From: Trebonia sp964581815
GTDB lineage: Bacteria; Actinomycetota; Actinomycetes; Streptosporangiales; Streptosporangiaceae
NCBI GenBank assembly: GCA_964581815.1
Contig: CAZORE010000001.1
Location: forward strand, 93,346 to 157,345
DNA length: 64,000 bases
Direction: 5' to 3'
Position numbers and translations under genes: made by a program. Of this stretch, positions 42,741 to 51,971 are shown one piece after another. A model generated the notes under the pieces. It was not told the origin of the DNA and searched no databases. It saw only the letters and a list, made by a program, of their open reading frames with translations. How positions within the stretch are numbered: position 1 is the stretch's first letter; each line of letters opens with the position of its first letter.

Positions 42741-44609
42741 GTGGACGTTGCCGGCGACCTGGCGGGCCGGGTGCCTCATCGCCACAGCATCGCGACGGTC
42801 GCGCTCGGCGGGACGCTGGGGGAGAAGCTCGCGGCGGCGTCCGCTGCGGGCTTCCACGGCGTCGAGTTGTTCGAGCCGGACCTGATCGCCGCCCCGCTCG
42901 CGCCGGAGGAGGTCCGGCGGCGGCTCGCCGACCTGGGGCTGGTGCTCGAGCTGTACCAGCCGCTGCGCGACATCGACGCGCTGCCGCCCGAGCGGTTCCG
43001 GCGGAGACTGGACCTGGTGCGGGCCAAGTTCGACCTCATGCGCCGGCTCGGCGCGCGGATGGCGCTGCTGTGCACGAACGTGTCGCCCGATGCGGTCGAC
43101 GATGACGACCTGGCCGCCGAGCAGCTGTCCGCGGTCGCGGACGAGGCGCGGTCCCGTGGCCTGACCGTCGCCTACGAGGCGCTCGCCTGGGGCACCTACG
43201 TCAGCGAGTACGACCACGCCTGGCGGATCGTCGAGCGCGCCGGCCACCCGGCCCTCGGGGTCTGCCTGGACAGCTTTCACATCCTGGCCCGCGGCACCAG
43301 CCTGGACGGTATCGCCGCGATCCCGGCCGGCAAGCTGTTCATGCTCCAGCTCGCCGACGCGCCGCGCCTGCGGATGGACGAGTTGCAGTGGAGCCGGCAC
43401 TACCGCTGCTTCCCCGGGCAGGGCGCCTTCGACCTGGAGACGTTCCTGGCCCGGGTGCTCGCCGCCGGCTACGCCGGGCCGCTGTCCCTGGAGATCTTCA
43501 ACGACATCTTCCGGCAGGCGGACCCGTTCCGCACGGCGGTCGACGGCCGGCGGTCGCTGCTGTGGCTTCAGGAGCGCGTCGGCGGACAGACGCCAAGTAC
43601 GGACGCCAGGACGCCGGCGCCGCTTGCCGGGGGTGACCTGCGCGGCTTCGCGTTCGTCGAGCTCAACGCACCGCCGGAGACCACGGGCGGCGTGGGCCGG
43701 CTGCTGACCGGCCTCGGCTTGCGCAGGACCGGGCTGCACCGGAGCAAGCCCGTCGAGCTGTGGGAGGCGGGCGAGGCGCGGATCCTGGTGAACAGCGGCC
43801 GCCGCGCGGTGCCCGCCCCCGGGCAGTTCGCCGTCGCCGCCGTCGGACTTGACGTCGCGGCCGCCGAACCCGTCGCCCAGCGGGCCACGGCGCTGCGCGC
43901 GCCGCTTGTCCCGCGGCACCGGAACTGGGACGAGGCAGACCTGGTGGCCATTGAGGCGCCGGACGGCGTGGAGATCTTCCTCTGCGCGGAAGGCAGCGGC
44001 TGGCGCGGGGACTTCGACCCGTGCCCCGGCGAGCACCCGTTCGGCGCCAAGGCGCGGCTCACCGGCATCGACCACGTCGCACTCGGGCAGCCGCTGACCC
44101 TGTTCCACGAGAGCGTGCTGTTCTACCGGAGCCTGCTGGGGCTCGTACCGCTGGAGAGCCAGGAACTGGCGTCGCCGAACGGCCTGATCAGGAGCCAGGC
44201 GTTGACTGGCGAGGCCGCGGGCGAGACGGTCAGGTTCGTGCTCAATGTGCCGGTGCTCGGCGGCGGGCGCGCCTTGGCACGCCCGGCGCAGCACGTAGCG
44301 ATACGGTCGGCCGACATCGTGGAGACGGCCCGCGCGGTCTCCGCCCAGGGACTGTCCGTGCTGCCCGTCCCCGGCAACTATTACGAGGACCTCGCCGCCA
44401 GGCTCGGGCTCGACGCTGCGTCGCTCGAGACCTGCCGCCGCGGCAACATCCTGTACGACGAGGATTCCGCCGGCCGGGCAATGCGTCACTGCTACGTCAC
44501 CTCTGGCCAGGGAGGCGTGCTGTTCGAGATCGTCGACCGCGAGCCCGGTTACACAGGCTACGGGGCGGGGAACGCGCTCGTCCGCATGGCCGCCCAGGCA
44601 ACCAGGTGA
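42741..44609 (+). CDS. qsuB: QsuB-type 3-dehydroshikimate dehydratase with HPPD-like C-terminal domain
   Basis: A 622-aa two-domain protein, the size of Corynebacterium QsuB. The N-terminal TIM barrel (about 1-285, AP-endonuclease-2/xylose-isomerase-like) has the E-D-Q-E metal set at Glu146 (YEALAWG), Asp177 (CLDSFH), Gln203 (LQLADAP) and Glu251 (LEIFND). The C-terminal part is 4-hydroxyphenylpyruvate-dioxygenase-like with His in IDHVAL, His in QHVAIRS and Glu in LFEIVDR, so its metal site may also be intact. QsuB converts 3-dehydroshikimate to protocatechuate, linking this region to the ligI-ligC operon. GTG start after a GAGAGGA site. Confidence 0.85.
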   Translation: MDVAGDLAGRVPHRHSIATVALGGTLGEKLAAASAAGFHGVELFEPDLIAAPLAPEEVRRRLADLGLVLELYQPLRDIDALPPERFRRRLDLVRAKFDLMRRLGARMALLCTNVSPDAVDDDDLAAEQLSAVADEARSRGLTVAYEALAWGTYVSEYDHAWRIVERAGHPALGVCLDSFHILARGTSLDGIAAIPAGKLFMLQLADAPRLRMDELQWSRHYRCFPGQGAFDLETFLARVLAAGYAGPLSLEIFNDIFRQADPFRTAVDGRRSLLWLQERVGGQTPSTDARTPAPLAGGDLRGFAFVELNAPPETTGGVGRLLTGLGLRRTGLHRSKPVELWEAGEARILVNSGRRAVPAPGQFAVAAVGLDVAAAEPVAQRATALRAPLVPRHRNWDEADLVAIEAPDGVEIFLCAEGSGWRGDFDPCPGEHPFGAKARLTGIDHVALGQPLTLFHESVLFYRSLLGLVPLESQELASPNGLIRSQALTGEAAGETVRFVLNVPVLGGGRALARPAQHVAIRSADIVETARAVSAQGLSVLPVPGNYYEDLAARLGLDAASLETCRRGNILYDEDSAGRAMRHCYVTSGQGGVLFEIVDREPGYTGYGAGNALVRMAAQATR

Positions 44610-44658
44610 CGAAGATCCGCGGGGAATGACTGGCCGTGGGCAACGGGAAGGCGGAGAG

Positions 44659-45621
44659 ATGAAGGCTGCGGTCCTCACCCGCGTTGGCGAGATCGCTATC
44701 GAGGCGGACTGGCCGGAACCGGAGCCGGGCCGCGGCGAGGTGGTCGTCGCGCTCACCGGCGTCGGGCTCTGCGGTTCCGACCTCGCGGTCTGGTCGGGCG
44801 GGCGGGAGGTGGACTTTCCCTGGATCGTCGGCCACGAGGGCACCGGCATGATCGTCGCGGTGGGGGATGACGTGAGCAGCCAGCGGGTCGGCGACCGCGT
44901 GGTCATCGAGCCGAACTACCCGTGCGGCGGCTGTGACGGCTGCCTGCGCGGCCGGACTGCGATGTGCGCACGCCGCCTGTCCGTCGGCATCAACATCCCC
45001 GGCCTGCTCCGCGAGCGGGCCGCCGTCCCTGCCCAGTACGCGTGGACGGCCCCCGACGGCCTCGCCGACCAGGACCTGGTGTGCGTCGAGCCGATGACGG
45101 TCGCGTTGCACGCCGCCCGGCTCGGCAATGCCGCCGCGGGGACCAATTGCCTGATCGTCGGCGCGGGCTCACAGGGCCTGCTGCTGCTGATGGTGCTGCG
45201 CGCGCTAGGCGCGGAGGTCGCGGTGGTCGAGCCGCACGACGGCCGCCTCGCGATCGCCAGGAGCCTCGGCGCCAAGCCGATGCAGGACGGCTCCTACGAG
45301 CTGGTCTTCGAGACGTCGGGGTCCGTTGGCGGCACCCAGCAGGCGCTCGGCAAGCTCGGCGTGGGCGGCACGCTGGTCCTGATCGGCATCCCGCACGACG
45401 ACGTGCCGCTCTCCACCGCCTCAATCGTCCGCGGTCATGCCACGGTTATGGGCTCGATCATCTACGATCACCCGCGCGATTTCCGGGACACCCTCGCCTT
45501 CATCGCCGACCACTCCCTGGCCCCGTCGTCAATCATCAGGCGCACCTTCGGCTTCACCGACGCGCAGGCCGCCCTCAGCTCGGCGGTCGACGTCCCGGGC
45601 AAGTCCTGGATCAAGTTCTGA
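44659..45621 (+). CDS. zinc-dependent medium-chain alcohol dehydrogenase-like protein
   Basis: A 320-aa MDR protein: catalytic zinc ligands in GLCGSDL and GHEGTG, structural zinc Cys in CGGCDGCLRGRTAMC, and NAD-binding VGAGSQGLLLLMVL. The ATG at 44659 with GGAG upstream gives MKAAVLTRVGE. It follows the qsuB-type gene by 49 bp and probably belongs to the same operon. It may oxidise a hydroxylated cyclohexane acid or a related alcohol, inferred from context only. Confidence 0.85.
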   Translation: MKAAVLTRVGEIAIEADWPEPEPGRGEVVVALTGVGLCGSDLAVWSGGREVDFPWIVGHEGTGMIVAVGDDVSSQRVGDRVVIEPNYPCGGCDGCLRGRTAMCARRLSVGINIPGLLRERAAVPAQYAWTAPDGLADQDLVCVEPMTVALHAARLGNAAAGTNCLIVGAGSQGLLLLMVLRALGAEVAVVEPHDGRLAIARSLGAKPMQDGSYELVFETSGSVGGTQQALGKLGVGGTLVLIGIPHDDVPLSTASIVRGHATVMGSIIYDHPRDFRDTLAFIADHSLAPSSIIRRTFGFTDAQAALSSAVDVPGKSWIKF

Positions 45622-45655
45622 CGGCTGTCCATGCCCCGCGGCTACCGTCTCCCGG

Positions 45656-45985
45656 TCACTTCCCGTCCTGGCCGGTGACGGCGGCGAGCACGCTGACGGC
45701 GCTCATCGCGGCCGGCCATCCCGCGTAGAACGCCAGGTGCGTGATCGCCTCGGCGAGCTCGTCGCGGGTAAGCCCGTTGTCCATGGCCCGGCGCAGGTGC
45801 CCGGCCAGCTGGGCATCGCGGCCCAGGGCGACCAGGGCGGCCACGGTGATCAGGCTCCGGTCGCGGGGCGACAGATCGGGCCGCTGCCATACGTCGGCGA
45901 ACAGCACGTCGTCGGTGAGGTCGGCGAGCTTCGCGGCGTGCTCACGGACAAGATCCGGTGCGACACGGGGATTGCTGCCTGTCAT
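45656..45985 (-). CDS. carboxymuconolactone decarboxylase (CMD)-family protein
   Basis: A 109-aa helical protein with RDRSLITVAALVALGRDAQLAGHL and the HLAFYAGWP motif of the CMD family. It lacks the CxxC of AhpD peroxidases, so it fits gamma-carboxymuconolactone decarboxylase or an uncharacterised CMD protein. The start at 45985 has AGGAAGG upstream; the frame to 46021 is longer but without such a site. It is convergent with the zinc dehydrogenase gene. A role in aromatic degradation is possible but unproven. Confidence 0.8.
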   Translation of the reverse strand: MTGSNPRVAPDLVREHAAKLADLTDDVLFADVWQRPDLSPRDRSLITVAALVALGRDAQLAGHLRRAMDNGLTRDELAEAITHLAFYAGWPAAMSAVSVLAAVTGQDGK

Positions 45986-46074
45986 CGGCTTCCTTCCTGC
46001 TGGCGTGATCACCCTAGCCAATCGCGGAACCCGCCGCGAACAGCGTGGCAGAGTATGGGCAAAGGAGCGCTTTC

Positions 46075-48981
46075 ATGGAACATCACTACGTCACTGACCC
46101 CGGCCCTGGACGTGGGCGGCTGGCGCCCCGCGCTGCCTTCGACACCGACGTCCCCGCCATAGAACTGGATGGCGTGTGGCGCTTCCGGCTTGCCGCGGGC
46201 CGGTGGGATGTGACGGAAGGCTTCGAGACGGCAGGGTTCGACGACACGCGCTGGGACGACCTGGCGGTGCCGTCGATGTGGCAGATGAACGGGTACGGCA
46301 AGCCCGCGTACACCAATATCGTCTACCCGTTCCCGATCGACCCCCCGCACGTGCCCGACGCCAACCCGGCCGGCGAGTACCGGCGCACCTTCAACGTCGA
46401 CGACGCCTTCCCCATCGGGCGCGCGGTGCTGCGCTTCGACGGGGTCGACTCGTGCTTCGCTGTCTGGCTGAACGGAACCCTGCTCGGCGACGGTAAAGGC
46501 AGCCGCCTGCCGACCGAGTTCGACGCATCAGGCGCGCTGCGGCCGGGGACGAACCTGCTGGCCGTACGCGTCCACCAGTGGTCGTCCGGCAGCTACCTGG
46601 AAGACCAGGACATGTGGTGGCTGTCCGGGATCTTCCGCCCGGTGCGGATCATGGCCCGTGGGCTGGAGGACTACTGCGTCCGCGCGGACTACGACCACGC
46701 CACCGGAGCAGGCGCGCTGTCGGTCGGCACATCGGCCCCGGCCACCCTTACCGTGCCCGAGCTTGGCCTCTACGACGTCGATCCGGCCGGCCCGCACCAC
46801 CTCGCCCTGGTTATCCCCTGGTCCGACGAGCAGCCGCACCTGTACCCGGGCGAACTGGCGGCCGGGGACGAGCGGATCCCGCTCCGGATCGGATTCCGGA
46901 CCGTCACGGTCGCCAACGGGCAGATCGTGATCAACGGCGCACCGATCTTGCTGCGCGGCGTCAACCGGCACGAGTGGCACCCCGAGACCGGCAGGACCCT
47001 CACGCCGGAGACGATGCTCGCCGACGTCCTGCTGATGAAACGGCACAACATCAACGCCGTGCGGACCAGTCACTACCCACCGGACACCCGCTTCCTCGAC
47101 CTGTGCGACACCTACGGCCTGTGGGTCATCGATGAGTGCGACCTGGAAACCCACGGCTTCGCGCTCGCCGGATGGCGCAACAATCCCAGCGACGACCCCG
47201 CCTGGCTTCCCGCCTACCTCGACCGCGCCGAGCGCATGGTCGCCCGCGACAAGAACCACCCCAGCGTCATCGCCTGGTCCCTGGGCAACGAATCCGGCAC
47301 TGGCCAGAACCTCGCCGCCATGGCCGCGCACATCCGCAGCCAGGACCCCAGCCGCCTCATCCACTACGAAGGCGACTACGAAGCCTGTACCTACGTCGAC
47401 ATGTACTCAAGGATGTACATCGGCTACGCCGAGCTCGAGGCTGTCGGCCGCCGCGCGGAGGCGGCCACGGCCGACGCCGAGCATGACGCCCACCGCCGCG
47501 CCCTGCCGTTCGTCGCCTGCGAATACGGCCACGCCATGGGTAACGGCCCCGGCGGCCTGCGCGAATACCAGGACCTGTACGAATCGTTCACCCGGCTGGC
47601 CGGCGGATTCATCTGGGAATGGATCGACCACGGCATCGCCCAGACCACCCCCGACGGCCGCGCCTTCCACGCCTACGGCGGCGACTTCGGCGAAGAAGTC
47701 CACGACGGCAACTTCGTCGCCGACGGCCTGCTGTTCCCCGATCGCACCCCATCACCGGGGCTCCTGGACTACAAGAAGGTCGTCGAACCGGTTCGCATCA
47801 CCGTCGACCCCGCCGCCGGCCCGATCGCCATCCGGAACCTGCACCACACCCGCGATACCGGGTACCTGCACTGGAGCTGGAGCCTGGAAGACGACGGCGA
47901 AGTCCTGGGGGGCGGCGAGCTGACCGTCCCGGCCGTCCCGGCCGGCCATCATGCCACCGTCAGCTGGCCGCGGGAAGCCGGCATCCTGCTTTCGGCGCCT
48001 CCTCGCGGTGAACGCCATCTGACCGTCACCGCCGCCCTGGCCGCCGCCGAGCCGTGGGCCGATGCCGGGCATGAGATCGCCTGGACCCAGTGCCTCGTCG
48101 AGGCCGCAAGCCCATCGGCCGCCCCCCGTAGATACGCCCCTGCGTTGCTGCGGCCGGGCGGTGACGACATCGAGCTGGGAGCGGCGGCATTTGACCGGCG
48201 CACGGGACGGCTGCGCCGCCTCGGCGACCTGGAGTTGGACGGCCCGCGGCTGGACCTGTGGCGGGCGCCGATCGACAACGACCTGCGCGCCCTGCACGGC
48301 GCACCGGTGGCCGCCGCGTGGTACAAGGCTGGACTGAACCGGCTGCATCACCGCGTGCTCGCCGTCGAACCAGGCGGATCCGGACTCACCGTCCGCACCC
48401 GCGTCGCCCCCGCCGGGACCGACGTCGCCATGGACGCCGTCTATCAATGGACGGCCGACTCGGACCTGCTGTGGCTAACACTCACCACGATTCCGACCGG
48501 CCACTGGCGGACTCCGCTGCCGCGGCTCGGCGTCGCGCTGAGCATGACCGGTGACCCGTCCGTGCAGGTTGACTGGTACGGCCTCGGCCCCGGCGAGGCC
48601 TACCGCGACACCGCCAATGCCGTCCGCGTCGGACGGCATCGCATGTCGGTCGCCGACATGCAGACCCCGTACGTCTTCCCGCAGGAAAACGGCAACCGCC
48701 GTCACGTCCGCCGGGCCCGCGTCACCGGCCTCGACGGCAGCGGCCTGTTCATCCGCGGTGCTCCGGTGCTGGACCTCACCGTCAGGCCATGGAGCACTGC
48801 GGCGCTGGAAGCCGCACGCCACCCGACGGACCTGCGACCTGACGGCCGCATCCATCTCAACCTCGACCACGCGCACCACGGCATCGGATCAGCCGCCTGC
48901 GGCCCCGTGCTCCCTGCCCACCAGGCCCTGCCGGCGGCACCAGCGGCATTCACCGTCGGCCTGGCCACCTTCCGGCCGTGA
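46075..48981 (+). CDS. GH2-family beta-galactosidase (LacZ-like)
   Basis: A 968-aa enzyme with the five-domain LacZ layout: jelly roll (35-200), Ig-like, TIM barrel (285-585), Ig-like, and a C-terminal beta-sandwich (about 680-960, Bgal_small_N-like). The acid/base is Glu406 (SLGNESGTG) and the nucleophile Glu483 (ACEYGHAMGN). The ATG at 46075 has AAAGGAG upstream, so it is preferred to the GTG 30 bp earlier. No signal peptide. Distinct from the 817-aa GH2 at 34445 in length and domain set. Confidence 0.92.
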   Translation: MEHHYVTDPGPGRGRLAPRAAFDTDVPAIELDGVWRFRLAAGRWDVTEGFETAGFDDTRWDDLAVPSMWQMNGYGKPAYTNIVYPFPIDPPHVPDANPAGEYRRTFNVDDAFPIGRAVLRFDGVDSCFAVWLNGTLLGDGKGSRLPTEFDASGALRPGTNLLAVRVHQWSSGSYLEDQDMWWLSGIFRPVRIMARGLEDYCVRADYDHATGAGALSVGTSAPATLTVPELGLYDVDPAGPHHLALVIPWSDEQPHLYPGELAAGDERIPLRIGFRTVTVANGQIVINGAPILLRGVNRHEWHPETGRTLTPETMLADVLLMKRHNINAVRTSHYPPDTRFLDLCDTYGLWVIDECDLETHGFALAGWRNNPSDDPAWLPAYLDRAERMVARDKNHPSVIAWSLGNESGTGQNLAAMAAHIRSQDPSRLIHYEGDYEACTYVDMYSRMYIGYAELEAVGRRAEAATADAEHDAHRRALPFVACEYGHAMGNGPGGLREYQDLYESFTRLAGGFIWEWIDHGIAQTTPDGRAFHAYGGDFGEEVHDGNFVADGLLFPDRTPSPGLLDYKKVVEPVRITVDPAAGPIAIRNLHHTRDTGYLHWSWSLEDDGEVLGGGELTVPAVPAGHHATVSWPREAGILLSAPPRGERHLTVTAALAAAEPWADAGHEIAWTQCLVEAASPSAAPRRYAPALLRPGGDDIELGAAAFDRRTGRLRRLGDLELDGPRLDLWRAPIDNDLRALHGAPVAAAWYKAGLNRLHHRVLAVEPGGSGLTVRTRVAPAGTDVAMDAVYQWTADSDLLWLTLTTIPTGHWRTPLPRLGVALSMTGDPSVQVDWYGLGPGEAYRDTANAVRVGRHRMSVADMQTPYVFPQENGNRRHVRRARVTGLDGSGLFIRGAPVLDLTVRPWSTAALEAARHPTDLRPDGRIHLNLDHAHHGIGSAACGPVLPAHQALPAAPAAFTVGLATFRP

Positions 48982-49051
48982 AACCCGCGATAGACGTGAT
49001 CCCGTCCGGGAACCGCCAGACGGCCCGGCCGCACGGTGGTGCACTGAAGCC

Positions 49052-49747
49052 ATGACCGACGACCCCCCGCAGGCAGCTCGCGGCGGCCGGCTCGCGGGCC
49101 TGGATCGTCCGCTGCGGAACCGGGTGACGCCGTCGGGCGAGCTGATCGCCACGACCTGCCGCGGGACCATGTACGGCAACCGCGGCGTGCTCCACGACGA
49201 CGACCTCGTGCTGGTGCGGCGTTACCAGGTCCGGCGCTGGCTGGTGTGCGTGCTGGAGTTCCGCGGCCGCCGGCGGCCCCTTATGCGGCCTGGCCGCTAC
49301 ACCGAGCTGTTCTTCCTGGACGAGGCGGTCGCGCTGGCCGCCGGGCACCGGCCCTGCGCGGAATGCCGCCACGCTGCCTACCAGTCGTTCCGTACGGCCT
49401 GGGCGGCCGGCCTTGCCCTGCCCGGGAAACCTGCGGCGGACGATATCGACCGGGTACTCCACCACGAGCGCCGCCTGGCGGGCGGGGCCCGCGTCACCTA
49501 CATAGCGCCGCTGCGCGAGCTGCCCGACGGCGTCTTCATCGCCCGTGACGGCGAGCCGTGGCTGGTCCACGCCGGCGGCCTGTCCCGCTGGACCCCGGCC
49601 GGGTACACCGGCCGGACTGACCGGCTCGACGGCCCGGCCGCGGTGCTGACGCCCCGCGCCACCGTGGCGGCGATGCGGGCGGGCTACCGCCCGCTCCTGC
49701 ACCCGTCGGCTCAGGCACCTCAGCAGGAGGAGACAAGATCTCCCTGA
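49052..49747 (+). CDS. conserved hypothetical protein with an Ada-like CAEC motif
   Basis: A 231-aa protein beginning MTDDPPQAARGGRLAGLD. A central region holds RGTMYGNRG, MRPGRYTELFFLDEAVALAAGHRPCAECRHAAYQSF; the PCAEC pair with an upstream His resembles the zinc site of Ada-type methylphosphotriester sensors, but the four-Cys pattern is not complete. Relatives seem widespread in bacteria and uncharacterised. The ATG start is chosen because the frame upstream is antisense or shadow sequence of lacZ. Function unknown. Confidence 0.65.
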   Translation: MTDDPPQAARGGRLAGLDRPLRNRVTPSGELIATTCRGTMYGNRGVLHDDDLVLVRRYQVRRWLVCVLEFRGRRRPLMRPGRYTELFFLDEAVALAAGHRPCAECRHAAYQSFRTAWAAGLALPGKPAADDIDRVLHHERRLAGGARVTYIAPLRELPDGVFIARDGEPWLVHAGGLSRWTPAGYTGRTDRLDGPAAVLTPRATVAAMRAGYRPLLHPSAQAPQQEETRSP

Positions 49748-50023
49748 CTGCAGTGCTAGCAGTGCTGCTAATGCCAGCGTAATGTCCCTGCAGGAAGCGC
49801 AACACCCGCAGCCCTCAGGCGAGAAAGCCAGCGGTCCGGCTGAGCCTGGTTGTCCTGGCCAGCGTGCCGTCCCGGAATAACCCAGTGACGGAGGGTGTCG
49901 TATTGACTGGCGCGGCGGGCGAGATGCCCGCGGGCCGGACCTCCGGCCAGAGCCGCCGAAGCCGCCCCCGGAGCAGCTGGCGAAGGTACCCGGGTTCCTG
50001 GGCGATAACGAGGTGACCTCATT

Positions 50024-50308
50024 GTGACCGACGATCGGCCGCGGGAGTTCCTGCAGCTCTCCGACGGCAGCTACGTCCGGGTCACCAGCACCGCCGAGGG
50101 CGAGCTGATGCCGGTCGAGGAACCGGTCAAGCCGCAGCGGGCTCGCGGCGGGTCAGCGTCCACCGCGGTAGCGTTCAGTTCGCACGTGGTCGCCGACGCG
50201 CCCGGCTGCGGGTTGTGCACCTGGTCGCCGCGAGAGGGCAGGTGGGCGCTGAAGTTCGTCAACCAGGCCTGCGTGCTGCACCGGGACGACCACGCCGGGC
50301 ATGACTGA
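50024..50308 (+). CDS. small hypothetical protein (94 aa)
   Basis: A 94-aa soluble protein with EFLQLSDGSYVRVTSTAEGELMPVEE at the start and a CGLCTWSPREGRWALKFVNQACVLHR C-terminal half; the three Cys could bind a metal. No motif recognised. The GTG start is uncertain. Its 3' end overlaps the convergent methyltransferase gene by 50 bp, so one of the two ends may be mis-set. Confidence 0.45.
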   Translation: MTDDRPREFLQLSDGSYVRVTSTAEGELMPVEEPVKPQRARGGSASTAVAFSSHVVADAPGCGLCTWSPREGRWALKFVNQACVLHRDDHAGHD

Positions 50309-51020
50309 CCGCCGGCTCTGCCCGGCTGCTACGGTCGCACTTCACCGCGCAGGCGAACGCGCGGTCGGCGTACCGCCACTGCTTCGTGACGGACAAGCCG
50401 GCGTCGGCCACCGCGCGGAGCAAGGCGGTATTGCCCACGCGGGCCCAGGGGAAGAGCGGGCCGCGCCGGCCGTCGGGATGTTCGAGGCAAGCGGTCATCC
50501 GCTCGTCCACGTCACCAGGGTCGGCCTCGATCAGGAGCTGGCCGTCAGGCGCAAGCAGCTGGGCGCAGCGCAGGAGCAGCCGCGCGGGATGGCCGCCGAT
50601 ACCGATGTTTCCGTCCGCTAGCAGAACGGTAGCCCACCGGCCCTCCCCGGGCAGTGGCTCGAACACCGAGCGGTGCAGCGCGGGTGCCCCGGCCTGACGC
50701 GCCCGTGCTATCACGGCCCGTGAGATGTCCACGCCGAGCGCCGGAATCCCGCGCTCGGTCAGCGCGACGGTCAGCCGGCCGGGCCCGCACCCTACGTCCA
50801 GGACAGGCCCGCTGCAGTGCGCGAGTAGTTCCTCGTCGGCGTCATCGGGGCGACCGCACCACCGGGTGATCTCGAGCGGCAGCGAACGGCCGTCGGTGGT
50901 TCTGGCCGTCTCGGTGACTATGGCTGCGCCGAGCGACCGGGCCAGCTCGCCGGACCCGTCGGTAGAGCGATTGTCGACAACGATCGGGCGGAATCGGCAG
51001 GCATTTTCTCGAGCACCCAC
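50259..51020 (-). CDS. class I SAM-dependent methyltransferase with a glycosyltransferase-like N-terminal stump
   Basis: The last 200 residues are a methyltransferase with motif I PVLDVGCGPGRLTVAL, preceded by TTDGRSLPLEITRW. This matches a family in actinobacteria that sits beside a glycosyltransferase and a molybdopterin oxidoreductase. The first 37 residues include PIVVDNRSTDGS, a GT2 motif, so a GT2 gene start has been joined in frame to this methyltransferase. The GTG used here is out of frame with the upstream GT2 start (51070). The protein may still work as a methyltransferase. Substrate unknown. Confidence 0.65.
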   Translation of the reverse strand: MGARENACRFRPIVVDNRSTDGSGELARSLGAAIVTETARTTDGRSLPLEITRWCGRPDDADEELLAHCSGPVLDVGCGPGRLTVALTERGIPALGVDISRAVIARARQAGAPALHRSVFEPLPGEGRWATVLLADGNIGIGGHPARLLLRCAQLLAPDGQLLIEADPGDVDERMTACLEHPDGRRGPLFPWARVGNTALLRAVADAGLSVTKQWRYADRAFACAVKCDRSSRAEPAVSHARRGRPGAARRPG

Positions 51021-51070
51021 GGCAATGCGGGCGCCTCGTTAAGGCACGGCAAGATCACGTCAATGATCAC
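50910..51070 (-). pseudogene. GT2 glycosyltransferase N-terminal remnant with frameshift
   Basis: From a GTG at 51070 the minus strand reads VIIDVILPCLNEAPALPWVL and EKMPAD, the opening of a family 2 glycosyltransferase. The frame is then lost near 50993, and in the next frame it continues FRPIVVDNRSTDGSGELARSL. A single missing base (GCCGATTCC for GCCGGATTCC) would restore it. After about 50 residues the GT2 homology stops and the methyltransferase begins, so the rest of the GT2 gene is deleted. Both a decayed gene and a sequencing error at the base are possible; the deletion is real in this sequence. Confidence 0.6.
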
Positions 51071-51251
51071 GGCTGCGACGCTATTACGAATGCCGGGCCG
51101 ACGGCGCCGGCAAGGCCTTACAAAGCAGCGAAACCGAGCTCAGGCCAGCCGGATCCCATCACGCTATTCGAGACTTATGACAATCTAAGGAAAAAGCAGC
51201 GCGCTGGGCTGATCTGCCGCCTGCCCCGGCCCGGTGACCGCGGAGTTTCTT

Positions 51252-51257
51252 TACACT
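51252..51257 (+). promoter_or_regulatory. -10 element of a probable leaderless promoter (OmpR-type regulator)
   Basis: TACACT ends 6 nt before the GTG start at 51264, and no Shine-Dalgarno precedes that GTG. Confidence 0.5.
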
Positions 51258-51263
51258 CGAATC

Positions 51264-51971
51264 GTGGACGCACGGATTCTCGTCGTTGAAGACGACCTTA
51301 CGGTGGCGGAGGTCGTGCTGGATTACCTGCGCCACGCCGGCCTTGAGCCGAGGCACGCGATGGACGGGCAGACCGCCCTGGAGGTGGCCGCGACGTGGCA
51401 GCCCGACCTGGTGGTGCTCGACCTGATGCTGCCGGGGGCCGGAGGGCTGGAGGTCTGCCGCCGCCTGCGCGAGGCCCAGGATCCGCTGGCGCCGCTGCCG
51501 GTGATCATGCTGACGGCGCTCAGCGAGGAGAGCGATCGCGTCCTGGGGCTGGAGAGCGGCGCCGACGACTACGTGACCAAGCCGTTCAGCCCGCGGGAGC
51601 TTATCCTGCGGGTGCAGGCCGTGCTGCGCCGGGCCCGCGCGGGGAGCGGGACGGCGGCAACCCCGCCGCCGGTGCGCTCAGGCCGGGTCGAGGTTGACGT
51701 GGCGGCGCGGCGTGCCCTCCTCGACGGCGGCGAGCTGGAGCTGACAGTGCGCGAATTCGACCTGCTCGCCTTCTTCGTCGGCCATCCCGGCCGGGCCTTC
51801 ACCCGCGCCGAGCTGCTTGAGCACGTGTGGGGCTGGTCCGTCGGCGACCTGTCGACCATCACCGTGTACGTCCGCCGGCTACGTGAGAAAGTCGAGCGCG
51901 ACCCCACTGCCCCGGTCCAGCTGCAGACGGTGTGGGGAATCGGCTACCGCTGGGAGGCGAGCCAGCAGTGA
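51264..51971 (+). CDS. OmpR-type response regulator
   Basis: A 235-aa regulator: receiver with E9-D10-D11, phospho-acceptor D53 (LVVLDLMLPG) and Lys in YVTKPFSPRE, then a winged-helix DNA-binding domain (LTVREFDLLAFFVGHPGRAFTRAELL). The GTG at 51264 matches the family N-terminus; an upstream GTG at 51234 adds ten residues without support. It overlaps the histidine kinase by 4 bp. Confidence 0.92.
   Translation: MDARILVVEDDLTVAEVVLDYLRHAGLEPRHAMDGQTALEVAATWQPDLVVLDLMLPGAGGLEVCRRLREAQDPLAPLPVIMLTALSEESDRVLGLESGADDYVTKPFSPRELILRVQAVLRRARAGSGTAATPPPVRSGRVEVDVAARRALLDGGELELTVREFDLLAFFVGHPGRAFTRAELLEHVWGWSVGDLSTITVYVRRLREKVERDPTAPVQLQTVWGIGYRWEASQQ

Noticed and set aside
42582..44906. Long minus-strand frame (774 aa) opposite the qsuB-type gene
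   Set aside because: Codon-position shadow of the dehydratase gene, no recognisable domain.
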